DNA from: Microcoleus sp. FACHB-1515
GTDB lineage: Bacteria; Cyanobacteriota; Cyanobacteriia; Elainellales; Elainellaceae
Direction: 5' to 3'
NCBI RefSeq assembly: GCF_014696105.1
Contig: NZ_JACJPO010000033.1
Location: 25,905 to 89,904 of the forward strand
DNA: 64,000 bases
Shown here: positions 43,469 through 52,178 of the stretch, piece after piece
Layout: every line of letters begins with the position of its first letter
How positions within the stretch are numbered: the first letter of the stretch is position 1
The notes under the pieces: model-generated
Seen by the model: the letters and a program-made list of their open reading frames with translations, nothing else
Told to the model about the DNA's origin: nothing
Databases searched by the model: none
Translations under genes and position numbers: made by a program

Positions 43469-44128
43469 ATGACAGCCGCGCAGCAGCCTTCGACCAAACA
43501 GGATATCCTCCACTACCTGCTCAGGCAGGGCGAAGCGAGTGCCCAAGCGATCGCAGAAGAATTCAAGCTCAGCCAGCAAGCGATCCGCCGCCACCTCAAA
43601 GACCTGGAAACGGAAGGACTAATTGCGCATCAGGCGATTCAGGTTGGCATGGGGCGACCGAACTATGTGTATGAACTGAGTTCGCAGGGGCGCGATCGCC
43701 TCCGTCGCACCGACGATCGGGTGAGCGATCGCTACGACGAATTTGCTTTGTCGCTGCTGGACACGATCGCGGAAACGGTCGGTCAAGATCAGGTACGGAC
43801 GATTTTGCGGAAGCAGTGGGAACGCAAGGCGATCGAATATCAGCAGCAAATCGGCGGCGGTTCGCTAGAAATGCGCGTTGCCAAGCTCGTCGAGCTTCGC
43901 AAGGCCGAAGGCTACATGGCCGAATATCACGCGATCGAGCCGACCGACACACAATTCATCATTACCGAATACAACTGCGCCATCTCCCACATCGCTGAAT
44001 CCTTCCCTAGCGTCTGCGGCCACGAATTAGAAATGTTTGAGATCGCCCTTCAACCCTGCAAAGTACAAAGAACTCACTGGCTCGCAAACGGCGAACATCG
44101 CTGCGGCTATTTGATTCAGGCGAAGTAA
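43469..44128 (+). CDS. sufR: Fe-S sensing transcriptional repressor SufR
   Basis: The product has 219 residues from ATG 43469, preceded by GGAAG. The N-terminal winged helix has DILHYLLRQGEASAQAIAEEFKLSQQAIRRHLKDLETEGLIAHQAIQVGMGRPNYVYELS. The C-terminal metal motif is C-X12-C-X13-C-X14-C (in EYNCAISHIAESFPSVCG, LQPCK, HRCG), the SufR set that binds 4Fe-4S clusters. Holo-SufR represses the suf operon, and cluster loss relieves repression. The gene is divergent from ftrC-suf and its own operators sit in the shared spacer. Confidence 0.95.
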   Translation: MTAAQQPSTKQDILHYLLRQGEASAQAIAEEFKLSQQAIRRHLKDLETEGLIAHQAIQVGMGRPNYVYELSSQGRDRLRRTDDRVSDRYDEFALSLLDTIAETVGQDQVRTILRKQWERKAIEYQQQIGGGSLEMRVAKLVELRKAEGYMAEYHAIEPTDTQFIITEYNCAISHIAESFPSVCGHELEMFEIALQPCKVQRTHWLANGEHRCGYLIQAK

Positions 44129-44141
44129 GCGATCGCGGCTA

Positions 44142-44561
44142 ATGATGAACACGCCAATCAGTGAGCAGGAAATTCTAGATTTTCTTACAGGCATTGAAGA
44201 AGGAAAAATAATCCTGATACCTAAGCATGAGCCGCAGCATATCTACGCAGGTAATGTCAGTTATAGAGCAAGCAACAATTGGACAATCGTGATCTTTAAC
44301 GATGCGAATGAGTGGGATTACATTGATTGCATCAAGACAGATAACGGACGGAAGATTGATTTCAATCAGATAGAACTGCTTCCAGTGGTCGGAAAATACT
44401 ATCCAAGTGCAGAAGTATCTTGGACGAGATATGGAATACCGGGATACTGCAAGTTTCGCTGTACAAAGTGCGGAAGTTTGATTCAAGCTTCAAAAGAATC
44501 TATTTACATTTGCCAGCAGTGTGAGCGATCGCCCTCATCCAGAAATTTGAACATCCTCTAA
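44142..44561 (+). CDS. Hypothetical protein with C-terminal zinc ribbon
   Basis: The 139-residue product is not a family I can name. The middle (YAGNVSYRASNNWTIVIFNDANEWDYIDCIKTDNGRKIDF) looks like a small beta-rich domain. The C-terminal part has FRCTKCGSLI...YICQQCERS, a Cys4 (CxxC...CxxC) zinc ribbon. Base use is more AT-rich than in sufR, 13 bp upstream on the same strand, which suggests recent acquisition. It could follow sufR in the same transcript. Its C-terminus overlaps a broken gene remnant on the other strand. Confidence 0.6.
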   Translation: MMNTPISEQEILDFLTGIEEGKIILIPKHEPQHIYAGNVSYRASNNWTIVIFNDANEWDYIDCIKTDNGRKIDFNQIELLPVVGKYYPSAEVSWTRYGIPGYCKFRCTKCGSLIQASKESIYICQQCERSPSSRNLNIL

Positions 44562-44760
44562 AAAGATTCTGCCTGTTTCTGTTTGGCTTTTTCGAGATTG
44601 TTCAATGAGGTTGGTGAAGGTTGGATTGAGGCTGAGGCTGAGGGATTCTAGGTCGATCGATCGAAGTGGCGGCGATCGGCTAACCGTTGCACATTAAAAT
44701 CATGAACTGCTCGGTTCCACTGTAGGTTTCAAGTAGAGCAGCGATTTCAACTGTTTTCAT
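44535..44760 (-). pseudogene. Possible remnant of a small antitoxin-like gene
   Basis: On the minus strand ATG 44760 opens MKTVEIAALLETYSGTEQ..., stopping after 26 codons. In another frame the reading continues with IDLESLSLSLNPTFTNLIEQSRK-type text ending at 44535, the tail style of small cyanobacterial antitoxins. A frameshift between the two halves is the simplest account. It is weak evidence, drawn from recognition only. Confidence 0.25.
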
Positions 44761-44819
44761 ATCTCTAATTTCGATCGCGCAGATATCCTATAAATAAATC
44801 CATTTAACAATCGTTTCCC

Positions 44820-44990
44820 ATGACAGAACCTTTACAGCCTGCCGATTTTCTCACAGCGGAAGAATCCGCCGCAGTCGATCGCGCCCTCCTGATTACCCGC
44901 GATAAATTTCTGACTCGCGTGGCGATCTATTCGCTGCGATCGCTGCGTCAAATTGCCGAAACGTCTGGGCAGGCGATCGATGACAAACTC
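44820..44990 (+). pseudogene. 5' fragment of a conserved hypothetical gene
   Basis: The first 57 codons encode MTEPLQPADFLTAEESAAV followed by DRALLITRDKFLTRVAIYSLRSLRQIAETSGQAIDDKL. This reads as a genuine protein N-terminus and resembles a conserved cyanobacterial family, by recollection. After about 44990 the frame runs into the antisense strand of another broken gene and becomes non-protein-like, stopping at 45158. I read it as a gene truncated by rearrangement, not a working gene. Confidence 0.5.
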
Positions 44991-45525
44991 GGCAAACTGT
45001 TTATTTTGATATGGCTCGCGCATAATTGGAATTGGTTTTTGATAGAGCGTATCGCTTGCGAGAATCTGCGGCCAGTCGAGATTGGTATGTTCAACCACAC
45101 CTGCTTCTTTCATGACTTTGAGGAATTCAAAGGCAATCAAACCTTGTCCGATCGCTGAAGGATGAACACCATTCAGGCTGAAAAAACCACCATGCCGCAA
45201 TCGCTCTTGAGCATCGGCATGATAATACTTGGTATCCACTCGCGGATAGCAGAAATCAAAGTATCCAGGAAACTCGTACTGCACTTTGCCTGCATTGCGC
45301 TTGAAGGCGATATCCTGCAATCCCTTTGAGATATCAACAATGTGATAGCGCTGCTTTGATAGCTTCTGATTTTTCTTTTTCACGCAACACTAAATTGAAG
45401 GTCGTTGCGCTGCCGGAACAAGCAAGATTGAACACGGGTGGAGTGTGCTCAAGCATTGGATGCGACAACGGTGGGATGAGTTTGAGACCTTTCGTGATTG
45501 GGTCGATGCTGCCAAAAACCGTCCT
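44990..45525 (-). pseudogene. Frameshifted, truncated SGNH/GDSL-like hydrolase gene
   Basis: Two overlapping minus-strand frames make one protein. The first (to about 45334) reads GSIDPITKGLKLIPPLSHPMLEHTPPVFNLACSGSATTFNLVLREKEKSEAIKAAL. The second (from 45383) reads on with HIVDISKGLQDIAFKRNAGKVQYEFPGYFDFCYPRVDTKYYHADAQERLRHGGFFSLNGVHPSAIGQGLIAFEFLKVM. A +1/-1 frameshift within 45334-45383 separates them. The GVHP block looks like the catalytic D-x-x-H of SGNH hydrolases, but has N in place of D. Both ends are missing. The 3' end is cut at about 44990. Confidence 0.55.
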
Positions 45526-45559
45526 AACCTGTCTGCGTAGCGCTATATTTTGCGAAAAA

Positions 45560-46324
45560 CTAGGCGATCGAGATATCAGCAAACTGTTGAACTGAATCGA
45601 TCGCTGCCTCGTTTTTGAAAGGCAACTGCCAAAACTTGAAAATTTCTTGACTCACCTGCTCTGAATACGTGTAATGAAAAAAGTGTCTGCCGCCTGGACA
45701 AAGCCACAACCGCGATCGGGCTGAATCTTTTAGCAAATGCTGCTGCCAGCGTTGAATTTGACTTGGATCGATCACCACATCATCCATGCTGCCGCAAATC
45801 AACAGCGGCACATCAACCTGAACGGGAGGCAGGCTAATTTGTCGAAGCAAGCTATGTGGAGAAAGAGAGCGATCGAGGTCAATTTCTAATATTTTGATTA
45901 GCGTTGCAAGCATCGATCGCTCCTGATAGCCAAACAGTCCATGAATCAGATGCGCGAGAATCTTTTCGCGACTGCAAGGCAAAAGCTGCCGCTGAGCGTA
46001 GTAGTGAGACTGCCAGGTTTGAGCAGGTTGAAATCCAACTGAAAGTAATGTCAGCGATCGCACTCGTTCTGGATGCCGCTGGGCATAAAGCAGTCCCAAA
46101 AGACCGCTGGTGCTGTGTCCAATTAAGTCAATTGGGCGATCGCGCTGCTTGAGATAGTCATGCAGCAAAACCAGCGCAGATTCAAACGAACAGGCTTCAT
46201 CAAGGCTCTGACCATACTCCCACTGAGCGATCGCCACTTGCTTTGACAAACAGCGCAAAGTGGGGCGATCGAAACACTTAAAGCTTGGACTGACTGTTAG
46301 CCACAGGGCATCGAGATTCGGCAT
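45560..46324 (-). CDS. Alpha/beta hydrolase
   Basis: The product has 254 residues from ATG 46324. IDLIGHSTSGLLGLLYAQRHPERVRSLTLLSVG carries the nucleophile elbow G-H-S-T-S, with SMDDVVIDPSQIQRWQ near residue 200 supplying the acid. CPGGRHFFHYTYSEQVSQEIFKFW supplies the final His. The fold and length fit the general alpha/beta hydrolases, for example esterases or thioesterases. The substrate is unknown. It is 60 bp downstream of the flavodoxin gene on the same strand, with a terminator-like hairpin in between. Confidence 0.85.
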   Translation of the reverse strand: MPNLDALWLTVSPSFKCFDRPTLRCLSKQVAIAQWEYGQSLDEACSFESALVLLHDYLKQRDRPIDLIGHSTSGLLGLLYAQRHPERVRSLTLLSVGFQPAQTWQSHYYAQRQLLPCSREKILAHLIHGLFGYQERSMLATLIKILEIDLDRSLSPHSLLRQISLPPVQVDVPLLICGSMDDVVIDPSQIQRWQQHLLKDSARSRLWLCPGGRHFFHYTYSEQVSQEIFKFWQLPFKNEAAIDSVQQFADISIA

Positions 46325-46355
46325 GAAATTTTCCAAAACTAGAATGAAAGAGATT

Positions 46356-46376
46356 TGAGGGGCGCGAAACCCCTCA
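46356..46376 (-). terminator. Terminator-like hairpin after the flavodoxin gene
   Basis: TGAGGGG (46356-46362) pairs with CCCCTCA (46370-46376). On the minus strand it is followed by a T-rich AATCTCTTTC stretch. Confidence 0.5.
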
Positions 46377-46383
46377 CGATCGA

Positions 46384-46896
46384 CTAAAGCGCAAACTCTT
46401 GTTGAAGCTGTGCGACCCAAGCTTGAATGCGATCGCTTGTCAGCTCCGGCTGATTGTCTTCATCGATGGCAAGACCGCAAAATTTACCGTCGCGCAGTGC
46501 TTTCGACTCATTAAACTCATAACCTTCGGCTGACCAATAGCCGATCGTTGTTCCGCCTTGTTCTGAAATTTTTTCTTCCAAAATGCCGATCGCATCCTGA
46601 AAATTATCGGCATAGCCTACTTGATCACCCGCCCCAAAGTAAGCCACTTTTTTACTAGAAAAGTCAATGTTATCTAGCTCATCGAAAAAGGCTGCCCAGT
46701 CGCTTTGCAATTCGCCAATGTTCCAAGTTGGACAGCCGATGATGATGCGATCATAAGCTTCAAAATCGCTTGGTTCAGCGCTAAAAATTTCATGCAAAGT
46801 AACGACTGATTCGCCGCCAAAAGCCTGCTGAATCATCTGGGCGATCGATTCAGTATTGCCAGTTTGAGTGCCAAAAAATAAGCCAATTTTCGCCAT
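46384..46896 (-). CDS. isiB: Flavodoxin (IsiB type)
   Basis: The 170-residue protein is a long-chain flavodoxin. IGLFFGTQTGNTESIAQMIQQAFGGES starts it with the FMN phosphate loop (T-Q-T-G-N-T). YDRIIIGCPTWNIGELQSDW contributes the isoalloxazine-binding Trp. Then VAYFGAGDQVGYADNFQDAIGILEEKISEQGG and a GYEFNESKALRDGKFCGLAIDEDNQ terminus. It replaces ferredoxin under iron limitation, which is why the cyanobacterial gene (isiB) is often iron-regulated. No Fur box was securely identified in the spacer. The conserved Tyr94-type residue is present. Confidence 0.93.
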   Translation of the reverse strand: MAKIGLFFGTQTGNTESIAQMIQQAFGGESVVTLHEIFSAEPSDFEAYDRIIIGCPTWNIGELQSDWAAFFDELDNIDFSSKKVAYFGAGDQVGYADNFQDAIGILEEKISEQGGTTIGYWSAEGYEFNESKALRDGKFCGLAIDEDNQPELTSDRIQAWVAQLQQEFAL

Positions 46897-46976
46897 ATTT
46901 GCTCCTATTGTGGTGAATTCGATCGTGTTTCCTCAACTGCGGCGGATCGGCCTACCTTGCGGACATCAATACAAAA

Positions 46977-47159
46977 TTAGTCGCTGCCAAAAGCGGAACT
47001 AACAAGCGTAGAAATCGCTTCAATTCCGTCATCAACTGCGATCGAAGCGGCGATCGCAATCAGCAGTAACGGTGCAACGCAAAGCGCATCGATGGCGCTA
47101 CCGAGTCTGCTCGGATTTGCTCGTGTGCGGATCATAAACTTGTTGAGAACAATCGTCAT
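46977..47159 (-). CDS. Small hypothetical membrane protein
   Basis: The 60-residue frame has one hydrophobic stretch (ALCVAPLLLIAIAASIAV) between a basic N-terminus and an acidic tail. It could be a one-helix membrane protein. No ribosome site or family supports it, and it may be chance coding. It lies between the flavodoxin gene and the M28 peptidase. Confidence 0.3.
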   Translation of the reverse strand: MTIVLNKFMIRTRANPSRLGSAIDALCVAPLLLIAIAASIAVDDGIEAISTLVSSAFGSD

Positions 47160-47283
47160 TAAGTTGAACGAGAACAGCATAACCTGAAAGCCTGCGCTAA
47201 TTGAGAATTACTTGCAGCTAATTTTGATTAGAATTTTTTATGAATTGCGATTTGTCGAACCGCGATCGCGCTACGGTAAACAG

Positions 47284-48123
47284 ATGCAGCTTGATTTCGA
47301 TGCGCTCAAAGCCAGGTTGATCGAACATTTACAGCAGATTGCTCGACCTCGCGATCCGTTTTTGGCAAGTGAGGGACACTTTTTTGTCAGGCAGTATGTG
47401 CGCGAGCAGTTGGCACAGTGGGGCGCGATCGAAGTTCATGCGTTCACCTACCAAGGTCGTACCCACGAAAATTTCATTCTTAACCTTCCTGGAACTCGAT
47501 CGACGCTGCCCATTTTGGTCGGTGCTCATTTTGACGCAATTCCTGGAACAGCGGGAGCCGATGACAACGCGACCGGAGTAGCCGTATTGCTGGAACTGGC
47601 GCGATCGATTTCCCAGATGCCTGCCCGCTCTCCCATTCGCTTTGCAGCGTTTGATCTCGAAGAATATGGCTTGCTTGGCAGTCGTGCTTATGCAAATCAG
47701 TTGCAAGAACCGCTTAAATTGATGCTGTCGCTGGAGATGCTGGGCTATTGCGATCGCAGGCCGCAGTCGCAGAACTATCCAGCCAAGCTACAGTACCTCT
47801 ATCCAAATCACGGCGATTTCATCGCGCTGATCGGCAACTGGCGATCGAGCTTGAACTTATTGCGAATAACTTTCAGCTTGCGGCGAAGCGGTGTGCCTGC
47901 CCAATTGCTGCCAGCGGGCGATCGCGGCTTATTTTTACCGACGATTCGCCGCAGCGACCATGCGCCGTTTTGGGATTTGGGCTATCCGGCTATTTTGGTG
48001 ACGGATACGGGGGACTTGCGTAATCCCCACTATCATCAGCCGAGCGATCGCCTTGAAACAATCGATTTGGATTTTCTGACGCGCGTTTGTGCTGGACTGA
48101 CAGCAAGCTTGCGCTATTTGTAG
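47284..48123 (+). CDS. M28 family metallopeptidase
   Basis: The product has 279 residues from ATG 47284. The M28 metal ligands are visible: LVGAHFDAIPGTAGADDNATGVAVLLEL (H-x-D and the bridging D), FDLEEYGLLGSRAYA (the E-E catalytic/metal pair), SDHAPFWDLGYPAILVTDT and HYHQPSDRLETIDL (final His). These zinc enzymes act as aminopeptidases or glutaminyl cyclases. No signal peptide is seen from this start, so it is probably cytoplasmic. An in-frame ATG-like start 72 bp earlier has no Shine-Dalgarno. It is not in an obvious operon. Confidence 0.87.
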   Translation: MQLDFDALKARLIEHLQQIARPRDPFLASEGHFFVRQYVREQLAQWGAIEVHAFTYQGRTHENFILNLPGTRSTLPILVGAHFDAIPGTAGADDNATGVAVLLELARSISQMPARSPIRFAAFDLEEYGLLGSRAYANQLQEPLKLMLSLEMLGYCDRRPQSQNYPAKLQYLYPNHGDFIALIGNWRSSLNLLRITFSLRRSGVPAQLLPAGDRGLFLPTIRRSDHAPFWDLGYPAILVTDTGDLRNPHYHQPSDRLETIDLDFLTRVCAGLTASLRYL

Positions 48124-48436
48124 CTAATTTTACCGTTTGCGAGTCGATCGCCTGCCGCAAACTTTCTGCCTTCATTGGGAGCGATCGACCTCCTGCGGAA
48201 AGAGGTTACGCTCTGAAATCCTCGATCTTAAGCGTTTTTGTTTACGTCTTAAAGCAGAAGTGAAGTCAAAAAAATCGAATCTATGTCGTAAGTGTACTCC
48301 GTAATATTTCCCTTGGACAGATAGATTTTGGTTGATTAATCCCCTAGAGTAACAGCATTGTTAGATCGAACCGCTCGAAAAACTTCTGCTTCTACGCTTC
48401 AACCCTTTATTAATATCTTTTGCTTTGAGGAATCCT
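48124..48436. other. Intergenic region before alpha-amylase, 313 bp
   Basis: GTTTGCG (48135-48141) and CGCAAAC (48156-48162) followed by TTTCT make a probable terminator of the M28 gene. AT-rich stretches near 48230-48330 probably include the alpha-amylase promoter. I see no gene. Confidence 0.5.
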
Positions 48437-49924
48437 ATGTCTGAACCGAATGGCGTGATGATGCAATATTTCCACTGGTATTCCCCCAGTGATGGAAGTT
48501 TTTGGAATCGGCTTGCAGAAAATGCCGAGGAACTTGCGAAAGCTGGCATCACTTCGCTCTGGTTGCCGCCTGCCTACAAAGGAATTGGTGGCACTTCCGA
48601 AGTTGGCTATGCGGTTTACGACCTTTATGATTTGGGTGAATTTAATCAAAAAGGTACAGTACGCACTAAGTACGGCACAAAGGAAGAATATCTGCGATCG
48701 ATCGCTGCGGCAAAAGCAGCGGGTTTGCGTTTATATGCTGATGTTGTGTTTAATCACATGCTGGGAGCAGACGAACAAGAAGAAGTTCGAGCTACACCTT
48801 TTCATCCAGAAGATCGTAACGCTGTCATTGGAGACTATCAGCCGATCAAAGCCTGGACAAAATTTACGTTTCCCGGTCGCGATGGCAAGTATTCAAACAT
48901 GCAGTGGAACTGGACTCATTTTGATGCGATCGACTACAACGCTTGGGAACAGCATCAGCAAGCCATCTATCTTTTAGAGGGCAAACAGTTTGATGACAAT
49001 GTGGATTCAGAAAAGGGCAGCTATGACTATTTAATGGGTTGTGACCTGGACATGGATAACCCAGAAGTGCGCGAAGCCCTGAAGCGTTGGGGTGAATGGT
49101 ACATGGATTTGACTGACATCGACGGCTTCAGATTTGATGCGGTCAAGCATGTCTCCGGCGCATTCTTCCACGAATGGTTTGAACACATGCGCCACTATGC
49201 CCAGCGCGATCTATTTGCAGTCGGCGAATATTGGTCATATGAAGTGGAAGCCCTGCATCATTTCATCAGCTTGACGCAAGGAAAAGTGGCGCTATTTGAT
49301 GCACCGCTGCACTACAACTTTCATGCAGCCAGTAAAGCAGGCGATCGCTACGACATGCGCCAAATCTTCGACAATACGCTGGTACAGCAGCAGCCCAGTC
49401 TCGCCGTCACGCTAGTTGAAAATCACGATTCTCAGCCGCTCCAGTCGCTCGAATCTCCGGTTGAATCTTGGTTTAAACCGATCGCTTATGCACTCATTTT
49501 GCTGCGGCGAGAAGGCTATCCCTGCATCTTTGAAGCAGACTACTATGGCGCTAATTATTGCGACTATGGCGGTGACGGCAATGAGCATGAAATCTGGCTC
49601 GATAGCCATCGCTGGATAATCGACAAATTCCTGTTTGCTCGCCATAACTACTCCTATGGAGAGCAGTACAGCTATTTTGATGAGCCGAATTTGATCGGTT
49701 GGACGCGCTTAGGAAATGAGCAGCATCCGGGCGGCATGGCAGTTGTTTTGAGCAACGGTGCAGGCGGTGCAAAATGGATGGAAGTTGGTCAGCCGAACTG
49801 CACCTATGTTGATATCACTGAGCACATTCAAGAGCCTGTGACAACCAATGAATTTGGCTGGGGTGCGTTTTCGTGCAGTGGTGGTTCGGTATCAGTTTGG
49901 GTGCCGCAGTCCGAAGAAAGCTAG
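48437..49924 (+). CDS. Alpha-amylase, GH13 (cytoplasmic type)
   Basis: The 495-residue protein matches the Bacillus/cytoplasmic alpha-amylase group. The start is MMQYFHWYSPSDGSFWNRL. The catalytic residues are D234 (GFRFDAVKH), E264 (AVGEYW) and D331 (VENHDSQ). The conserved VFNHM(L)GAD site and the late GEQYSYFD region are present. It hydrolyses internal alpha-1,4 bonds of starch or glycogen. No signal peptide, so it acts inside the cell, on glycogen or maltodextrin. ATG 48437 has TTGAGG (48425-48430) as ribosome site. A strong terminator follows. Confidence 0.95.
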   Translation: MSEPNGVMMQYFHWYSPSDGSFWNRLAENAEELAKAGITSLWLPPAYKGIGGTSEVGYAVYDLYDLGEFNQKGTVRTKYGTKEEYLRSIAAAKAAGLRLYADVVFNHMLGADEQEEVRATPFHPEDRNAVIGDYQPIKAWTKFTFPGRDGKYSNMQWNWTHFDAIDYNAWEQHQQAIYLLEGKQFDDNVDSEKGSYDYLMGCDLDMDNPEVREALKRWGEWYMDLTDIDGFRFDAVKHVSGAFFHEWFEHMRHYAQRDLFAVGEYWSYEVEALHHFISLTQGKVALFDAPLHYNFHAASKAGDRYDMRQIFDNTLVQQQPSLAVTLVENHDSQPLQSLESPVESWFKPIAYALILLRREGYPCIFEADYYGANYCDYGGDGNEHEIWLDSHRWIIDKFLFARHNYSYGEQYSYFDEPNLIGWTRLGNEQHPGGMAVVLSNGAGGAKWMEVGQPNCTYVDITEHIQEPVTTNEFGWGAFSCSGGSVSVWVPQSEES

Positions 49925-49965
49925 GTAGCTGAGTAGTTCTCTTCCAACTAACAATCCGATCTAAA

Positions 49966-50012
49966 ACCCAAAGCCGATCGATAAGCGATCGGCTTTGGGT
50001 CTCCTGTTTTTT
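49966..50012. terminator. Bidirectional intrinsic terminator
   Basis: ACCCAAAGCCGATCG (49966-49980) pairs exactly with CGATCGGCTTTGGGT (49986-50000) around ATAAG. TTTTTT ends at 50012. On the other strand the stem is followed by TTTTAG, so it can stop the pentapeptide gene as well. Confidence 0.85.
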
Positions 50013-50029
50013 AATTGAATTGTGTCTAT

Positions 50030-50857
50030 CTACTGATCATCCAAATTTGTGAATCCGATCGCACCCGCAAAGTCAGCATTTCTTAAGATCGTATTTGCGA
50101 ATTTTGCCCCAGTTAAATCGGCTTGGTAGAAGCAAGTTTCACCAAGCGATCGAACGATTTTAGCAAGTCGAATCAGGGTGCTTAAAGTGATAGCGAAATA
50201 GGCAAGTGAAACAACAGTGAAAATTAATCCAAGCGATCGATATCCGCTTGCAGTGGCAGCCGCGATCGCCCAAGTTCCCGTAAACCAAGCGAGCGCATAG
50301 GCTGCGATCGTCGCACAAACCAAAGCAGGCGCGATCGACAGAGTGTGGCGCGTCCTCAAGCCATACCCCAGCAAAATGAAGCAGACGATGCCGCCTGCAA
50401 CAGCACTGGCGATCGCCATGCGTGCGTCATTGCCTGCCGATCGCCCGCCGTAGTAGAAGCTCAGCAGTGCGCCGGATGCTGTTCCCGACAGCAGCGTGGC
50501 GGCAGGGTGGGGCAGCAAAATTGCGGTGGCGGCGATCGTCAAAGCTACACACAGGGCGATCACAAACGACCAGCCGGATTCTGCCGCCGTGCGACCAAGG
50601 ACGCCAAACAGCATATGGCTGATAGCGTCGAACATTGCGATCGCGATAGTCAGCATGACTCCCAGCGGCAGCAAAAGCCGTTGACGAGATTGGCCGAGGC
50701 GGGCGGAATCAAAATTGGCCGATCGCAGCCTTGCTCTGCTGAAGTCGCAGCCGCGCAAATCTGCCCCGCGAAAGTCTGCGCCGCAAAGGTCTTGCCGCCG
50801 AAAGCTGCGGTTGCGTAAATCTTGATGAGCAAAATTCAGCGAAGATAAAGGCGACAT
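50030..50857 (-). CDS. Pentapeptide-repeat membrane protein
   Basis: The product has 275 residues from ATG 50857. The N-terminal third is pentapeptide repeat of A(D/N)LxX type (LNFAHQDLRNRSFRRQDLCGADFRGADLRGCDFSRARLRSANFDSARLG). Six or so membrane helices follow (residues about 60-230), and two more pentapeptide repeats near the end (CFYQADLTGAKFANTILRNADFAGAIGF). Pentapeptide repeats form a right-handed beta-helix used for protein contacts. The function of this membrane-anchored type is unknown. Its start is 20 bp from the divergent gene start at 50878. Confidence 0.8.
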   Translation of the reverse strand: MSPLSSLNFAHQDLRNRSFRRQDLCGADFRGADLRGCDFSRARLRSANFDSARLGQSRQRLLLPLGVMLTIAIAMFDAISHMLFGVLGRTAAESGWSFVIALCVALTIAATAILLPHPAATLLSGTASGALLSFYYGGRSAGNDARMAIASAVAGGIVCFILLGYGLRTRHTLSIAPALVCATIAAYALAWFTGTWAIAAATASGYRSLGLIFTVVSLAYFAITLSTLIRLAKIVRSLGETCFYQADLTGAKFANTILRNADFAGAIGFTNLDDQ

Positions 50858-50877
50858 CGATCGAGGCGGTGGAATTG

Positions 50878-51750
50878 ATGAAGTACAAAATGGCGGCGAT
50901 CGCCGCATTGCTATTGCCATTCGTACTCTATGCCGTCCTCTGCTGGCAACGTCCACCGCAAACGAACGAGGTGCGATTCCTGTTTCCAGGCATTGCCTAC
51001 CAGCGCGAATTTCGCCGCGATCCTCGCCCGATGATGATTCACATCGTTTCGATCGACCTGACGACTCCGGGTTTGCGGGTGTTTGTCACGCCTGGAAATC
51101 CGACGCCCGATCGAACCGAAACGATCGCCCAAACCACAGCCGAATTTTTGCGCGAGTTTGACTTGCAGCTTGCTGTCAACGCCAGCTTTTTCTTTCCCTT
51201 CCGCGAAGAAACGCCCTGGGATTTTTATCCGCACAGCGGCGATCGCGTCAACACGATCGGCAAATCGATCGCGCAGGGCAATTCCTATTCCGTCCGTGAA
51301 CCCGGATGGCCTGTTTTGTGCTTTGCGAGCGATCGCGCCCAAATTGTCGAAGCCAACTGTCCGCCGAACACGACTGAGGCCGTTGCAGGCAGCGAAATTT
51401 TGCTCGCTCAGGGTCGATCGATCGTCGCTGATTCCACTCAACCTGACCCGCCCTATGCTCGCACGGTTGTCGCGATCGCGCCTTCGAGTCAGCAAATCTG
51501 GCTGATTGCGATCGACGGCAAGCAGCCGCTTTACAGCGAAGGCGCAACGCTGGCCGAAGTCGCATCGATCGCGCTGGGCTTGGGAGCGAATAGCGCGATT
51601 AATCTGGATGGCGGCGGCTCGACCACGCTGGCCGTTCGGACGAACCAAAAAGTGACGATTTTGAATGCGCCGATTCACACCAAACTGCCGATGCGCCAGC
51701 GTCCGATCGCCAACCACATCGGATTTGCAGTGCGATCGAATGGGTCGTAG
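50878..51750 (+). CDS. Phosphodiester glycosidase-domain (NAGPA/DUF2233) protein
   Basis: The product has 290 residues from ATG 50878. The N-terminal membrane helix (MAAIAALLLPFVLYAVLCW) is followed by an extracytoplasmic domain. FFPFREETPWDFYPHSGDRVNTIGKSI contributes the loop region and AINLDGGGSTTLAV is the signature D-G-G-G-S-T/S pattern of the NAGPA family. The related human enzyme removes N-acetylglucosamine phosphate from mannose-6-phosphate. Bacterial homologues are thought to act on cell-wall or exopolysaccharide linkages. The substrate here is unknown. GTG 50869 is an alternative start. Confidence 0.85.
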   Translation: MKYKMAAIAALLLPFVLYAVLCWQRPPQTNEVRFLFPGIAYQREFRRDPRPMMIHIVSIDLTTPGLRVFVTPGNPTPDRTETIAQTTAEFLREFDLQLAVNASFFFPFREETPWDFYPHSGDRVNTIGKSIAQGNSYSVREPGWPVLCFASDRAQIVEANCPPNTTEAVAGSEILLAQGRSIVADSTQPDPPYARTVVAIAPSSQQIWLIAIDGKQPLYSEGATLAEVASIALGLGANSAINLDGGGSTTLAVRTNQKVTILNAPIHTKLPMRQRPIANHIGFAVRSNGS

Positions 51751-51765
51751 CGATCGCGAAACCGC

Positions 51766-52128
51766 CTACAGTCTGTCGCGTTCTTCGATGTAGACTTCGC
51801 CTTGTTCTTGCCCGTTCACCTCAATGCTTTCAAACCGCACCGTGCCGCGAATTTTCACGGTTTCGCCTGGCTGCACTGCCGTTTTGGTCAACACCCAAAC
51901 ATCACCCGATTCGTCTTTGAGTTCATACATTTGCTGATCGACCATCGGCACAACTTGGCGAACGGTTCCTTCTAAATAAACGCTCCAGCCGATCGGCGGG
52001 TTCGATCGCACCTGCGCGATCGAGCTTGTCCAGGGAATGCCGACCTGCGCGGCCATGACGCTACAGCTTGTCAAGCCAAACAGCAGCACCAGCAACAGCA
52101 GCTTTCGCACGGTCAATCTGTGAGACAC
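51766..52128 (-). CDS. Small OB-fold-like lipoprotein, function unknown
   Basis: From GTG 52128 the product has 120 residues. A lipobox signal peptide ([13 protein letters not shown]) gives it a lipid anchor. The mature part has alternating hydrophobic strands typical of an OB fold ([58 protein letters not shown]) as in small cyanobacterial envelope proteins. I cannot assign a function. It is convergent with the glycosidase gene and divergent from folD, starting 50 bp from the folD ATG at 52179. The GTG start is the least certain aspect. Confidence 0.65.
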   Translation of the reverse strand: MSHRLTVRKLLLLVLLFGLTSCSVMAAQVGIPWTSSIAQVRSNPPIGWSVYLEGTVRQVVPMVDQQMYELKDESGDVWVLTKTAVQPGETVKIRGTVRFESIEVNGQEQGEVYIEERDRL

Positions 52129-52178
52129 TGGCAAAGATAGCGGGGGTGAAATCCGTTCCCACTTTAGCGGATGAGGAT

